A stretch of 64,000 nucleotides of DNA from RYN-230 sp963711705 (GTDB lineage Bacteria > Actinomycetota > Actinomycetes > Streptosporangiales > Streptosporangiaceae), in NCBI GenBank assembly GCA_963711705.1, contig CAVQFM010000019.1:310001-374000 (forward strand), in the 5' to 3' direction. Below the pieces are notes generated by a model. The model saw nothing but the letters and a program-made list of their open reading frames with translations, made no database searches and was not told where the DNA came from. Of this stretch, positions 61,899-64,000 are shown piece by piece. Position 1 is the stretch's first letter. Every line of letters begins with the position of its first letter. The translations under genes and the position numbers were made by a program.

Positions 61899-62711
61899 GT
61901 GACGGGCCAGCCAGACTGGGTCCCGCCGGGCGTGGATACCAAGCGGGCCAACATCGCCCGGGTCTATGACTACTGGCTGGGCGGCACGCACAACTTCCTG
62001 GCCGACCAGGACCTGGCCCGGGCCATGGCCGCTGTCGAGCCGAACATCCGCGACGGTGCGCGGGCCAACCGCGCGTTCATCGGCCGGGCGGTGCGGCACA
62101 TGGCCGCGGCCGGGGTGCGGCAGTTCCTGGACATCGGCTCCGGCATCCCCACCCAGGCCAACGTGCACGAGGTGGCCCAGCAGGCCGCCCCCGGGTCCCG
62201 GGTGGTCTATGTGGACGTGGACCCGGTGGCGATCGCGCACAGCAAGGCGATCCTGGCGCGCGACGACTCGGCCGACGTCATCGACGCCGATCTGCGCGAG
62301 CCGGAGAAGATCCTGGCCCATCCCGTCACCCGGGAACTGATCGACTTCAGCCAGCCGGTCGGGCTGCTGCTGGCCATGGTGCTGCACTTCGTCTCCGACG
62401 CCGAGGAGCCCTGGCAGGTGGTGGGGACGCTGCGCGACGCGCTGGCGCCGGGCAGCTTCCTGGCCGTGAGCCACGTCAACAACGAGGGCCGGCCCGAGGC
62501 CGCCCAGGCCGCCGGGCGGGTCTATAACCGCAGCGTGGCCACGGGCGTGCACATGCGCTCGCACGCGGAGATCCAGCGCTTCTTCGACGGGTTCCGCCTC
62601 CTCGACCCCGGCGTTGTCTACATCCCGCAGTGGCGGCCCGACTCACCGGACGACGTGCCGGCGGATCCCAGCCAGTTCTGGGTCCTGGTCGGCGTCGGCC
62701 AGAAACCCTGA
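61899..62711 (+). CDS. DUF574/Methyltransf_19-type SAM-dependent methyltransferase
   Basis: 270 residues. GVDTKRANIARVYDYWLGGT then HNFLADQDLAR is the strongly conserved N-terminus of this actinobacterial family; SAM-binding motif QFLDIGSGIPTQANVHEVAQ and VYVDVDPVAIAHSKA follow, with LLLAMVLHFVSDAEEPWQVV. Many genomes have tens of these; no methyl acceptor is known, though antibiotic tailoring is suspected. GTG start. It stands between the phosphatase (divergent) and a mycothiol-family enzyme. Confidence 0.92.
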   Translation: MTGQPDWVPPGVDTKRANIARVYDYWLGGTHNFLADQDLARAMAAVEPNIRDGARANRAFIGRAVRHMAAAGVRQFLDIGSGIPTQANVHEVAQQAAPGSRVVYVDVDPVAIAHSKAILARDDSADVIDADLREPEKILAHPVTRELIDFSQPVGLLLAMVLHFVSDAEEPWQVVGTLRDALAPGSFLAVSHVNNEGRPEAAQAAGRVYNRSVATGVHMRSHAEIQRFFDGFRLLDPGVVYIPQWRPDSPDDVPADPSQFWVLVGVGQKP

Positions 62712-62747
62712 GCCCGGCGGCCGGCGCGTAAAGCGCGCCCGGGGCTG

Positions 62748-62772
62748 GTAATGGCGGCGGAATGACCATTAC
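62748..62772. terminator. Short inverted repeat after methyltransferase gene
   Basis: GTAATGG (62748-62754) pairs exactly with CCATTAC (62766-62772) across 11 bases. Weak terminator or operator for the next gene. Confidence 0.35.
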
Positions 62773-62898
62773 GCGGCGCCGCGCCCATTGCCGCCGGCAC
62801 ATGGAGTGATCGTGGCGGAGTTCCAGGTGGGACACGGTCCGGCGATGATTGACTGGCCTTTGACGGCGCCCACCGAAGGTCTCCCCGGAAGGCATGTC

Positions 62899-63606
62899 AT
62901 GGATGCAGCGGCATTGGCCGGGCTGAACCCGTTCGGCATATTTGATGTGGAAGCGGCCCGGCTGGACCATTTCTTCGCCGGGCTCGACGAGCACGGCTGG
63001 AACCGCCCCTCCCGGTGCGCCGGCTGGACCGTCCGCGATGTGCTCGGCCACCTGGCCGGCGCGGAACTGTACAACCACGCGTGCCTGAACGGCGACCTCG
63101 ACGGGTTCCGCGCCATGCTCCGCGCCGCGGGCATCACCGGCGGCTACGACGAGTTCAACGCGTGGTGCGTGCGGCAGCGCCGCGGCCTGCCCACCGGCGA
63201 GGTGCTCGCCGAATGGCGGGAAGCCAACGGCGAGACCCGGCACCGGATGACCACGCTCGGCCGGGACAGCCCGCTGACCACGGCGGCTGGTCCCTACCCA
63301 GCGGGCCTGCAGGCCTTGCACTACAGCTCGGAGTACGCCACGCACGCGGATGACGTGGGCGCCCCGGTGGCCCCCGGCGAGGAGCCGGGCCGGACCGCGT
63401 GGCGGGTCAGCTTCGGCCGGTACGCGCTGGATGAGCAGAATGCCCAAGTGAACACCCGTAATACAGAACGGAACATCACCGTGCAGCTGGGTCCCCGGAC
63501 GGCGGAACTGGGGCCCGGGGATTTCGTTGAGGCCACGGTGGGGCGGCTGCCTGCCTCCTGCGCGCTGGATCCCGCGCTTCGTGACGCGCTGCGCTGCCTG
63601 GCCTGA
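62899..63606 (+). CDS. Maleylpyruvate isomerase family mycothiol-dependent enzyme
   Basis: 235 residues. ATG 62899 has GGAAGG six bases upstream; the frame is open upstream but lacks family features. DEHGWNRPSRCAGWTVRDVL then GHLAGAELYNHACLNGD gives the metal-ligand His; later HYSSEYATHADDVGAPV supplies further His/Asp. The second half (from about 160) is a ligand-binding lobe ending in ALDPALRDALRCLA. The same family opens the window. Thiol-dependent isomerase or transferase activity is possible; substrate unknown. Confidence 0.88.
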   Translation: MDAAALAGLNPFGIFDVEAARLDHFFAGLDEHGWNRPSRCAGWTVRDVLGHLAGAELYNHACLNGDLDGFRAMLRAAGITGGYDEFNAWCVRQRRGLPTGEVLAEWREANGETRHRMTTLGRDSPLTTAAGPYPAGLQALHYSSEYATHADDVGAPVAPGEEPGRTAWRVSFGRYALDEQNAQVNTRNTERNITVQLGPRTAELGPGDFVEATVGRLPASCALDPALRDALRCLA

Positions 63607-63673
63607 AGAACGGCGGTCACGGCCCGGCGGGCGCCACCCAGCCGGCTGGGCCGGCCAGTGCCAGACTGAGCGC

Positions 63674-64000
63674 ATGACCGCTCCCGCGAGCTACCGCGAG
63701 CCACCGCCGCCGGTCTTCCTGTTCGATCTCGACGGCACGCTCATCGACAGCGTCTACCAGCACGTCATCGCCTGGCACGCGGCGCTGTCCCGGCTGGACA
63801 TCGACCTGTCCGTGTGGCGGATCCACCGGCGTATCGGGATGAGCGGCGGGCTGTTCGTGTCCGCCCTGATCCGGGAGACCGGGCTGACCCTGTCCGAGGC
63901 GGACATTACCCTGCTCCAGCAGGCACACGCCGAGGAGTACCTGGCCCAGGCCAAGTCGGTGCGCGCGCTGCCCGGGGCGGGCGAACTGCTGCACGCGCTG
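63674..64000 (+). CDS. HAD-superfamily phosphatase (3' end outside window)
   Basis: 109 codons are visible, open to the right edge. VFLFDLDGTLIDSVYQHVIA carries the HAD motif I with nucleophile Asp and the second Asp; the following cap domain reads WHAALSRLDIDLSVWRIHRR, typical of phosphoglycolate phosphatase/beta-phosphoglucomutase types. Motifs II to IV lie outside. ATG 63674 has no strong ribosome-binding site. Substrate unknown. Confidence 0.85.
   Translation, partial: MTAPASYREPPPPVFLFDLDGTLIDSVYQHVIAWHAALSRLDIDLSVWRIHRRIGMSGGLFVSALIRETGLTLSEADITLLQQAHAEEYLAQAKSVRALPGAGELLHAL

Overview
The window is very GC-rich DNA from an actinomycete. Third codon positions are almost all G or C and GTG starts are frequent. 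Lineage-typical families include mycothiol-dependent (maleylpyruvate isomerase-like) enzymes, a GAF-ANTAR regulator, a DUF574-type methyltransferase, a DevR-like regulator and a split CydD/CydC pair. The family mix would suit Streptosporangiales or a nearby order, but that placement is inference. I recognised no rRNA, tRNA, CRISPR array, insertion sequence or prophage.

Region 1 (1-13.6 kb) looks like a hypoxia or redox-stress neighbourhood. It holds a DevR/DosR-like response regulator, a homologue of the mycobacterial DosR-regulon membrane protein Rv1733c, a GAF-ANTAR regulator with a coupled MarR gene, a pyridoxamine-oxidase-fold protein preceded by a DosR-box-like sequence, cydDC, a GNAT/acyl-CoA synthetase fusion, a phosphoketolase stump and a universal stress protein. 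Region 2 (13.7-23 kb) carries an MFS pump with a TetR gene, AlkB, uracil-DNA glycosylase, pirin, a TetR/NAD-epimerase divergon with duplicated palindromic operators, and FtsH. Region 3 (23-34 kb) has a DinG-type helicase, a GH3 remnant, an Erm-type rRNA methyltransferase, an acyl-CoA synthetase/aldehyde dehydrogenase pair, a small sensor-kinase-like fragment protein, and a LolA-like protein with an ABC-2 exporter.

Region 4 (34-48.7 kb) is the respiratory core. A complete aa3-type oxidase operon runs leftwards: a cupredoxin-like protein, ctaC, ctaD, ctaE, a ctaG-like gene, a small membrane protein and ctaB. It is divergent from a response regulator, histidine kinase, TlpA-like thioredoxin and a small membrane protein. 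To its left, another response regulator is separated from a histidine kinase by ArsR, SRPBCC and TetR genes. Region 5 (49-64 kb) holds an HtrA-like protease with a Pro/Gly/Gln-rich N-terminus, dapE, arginine deiminase, a LysR/aminotransferase divergon, a GDSL hydrolase, a USP/MFS/MarR group, a SpoIIE-type phosphatase, a DUF574-type methyltransferase, a second mycothiol-family enzyme and a HAD hydrolase cut by the right edge.

Several clear genes are broken by apparent one-base shifts: cydD, ctaD (three times), the HtrA-like protease, the MFS gene near 58.3 kb and probably erm. Because such conserved genes are affected, base-level assembly error is a serious possibility. The most interesting items are the DosR-like cluster, the oxidase operon with its CuA-like extra protein, and the histidine-less kinase-like small protein.
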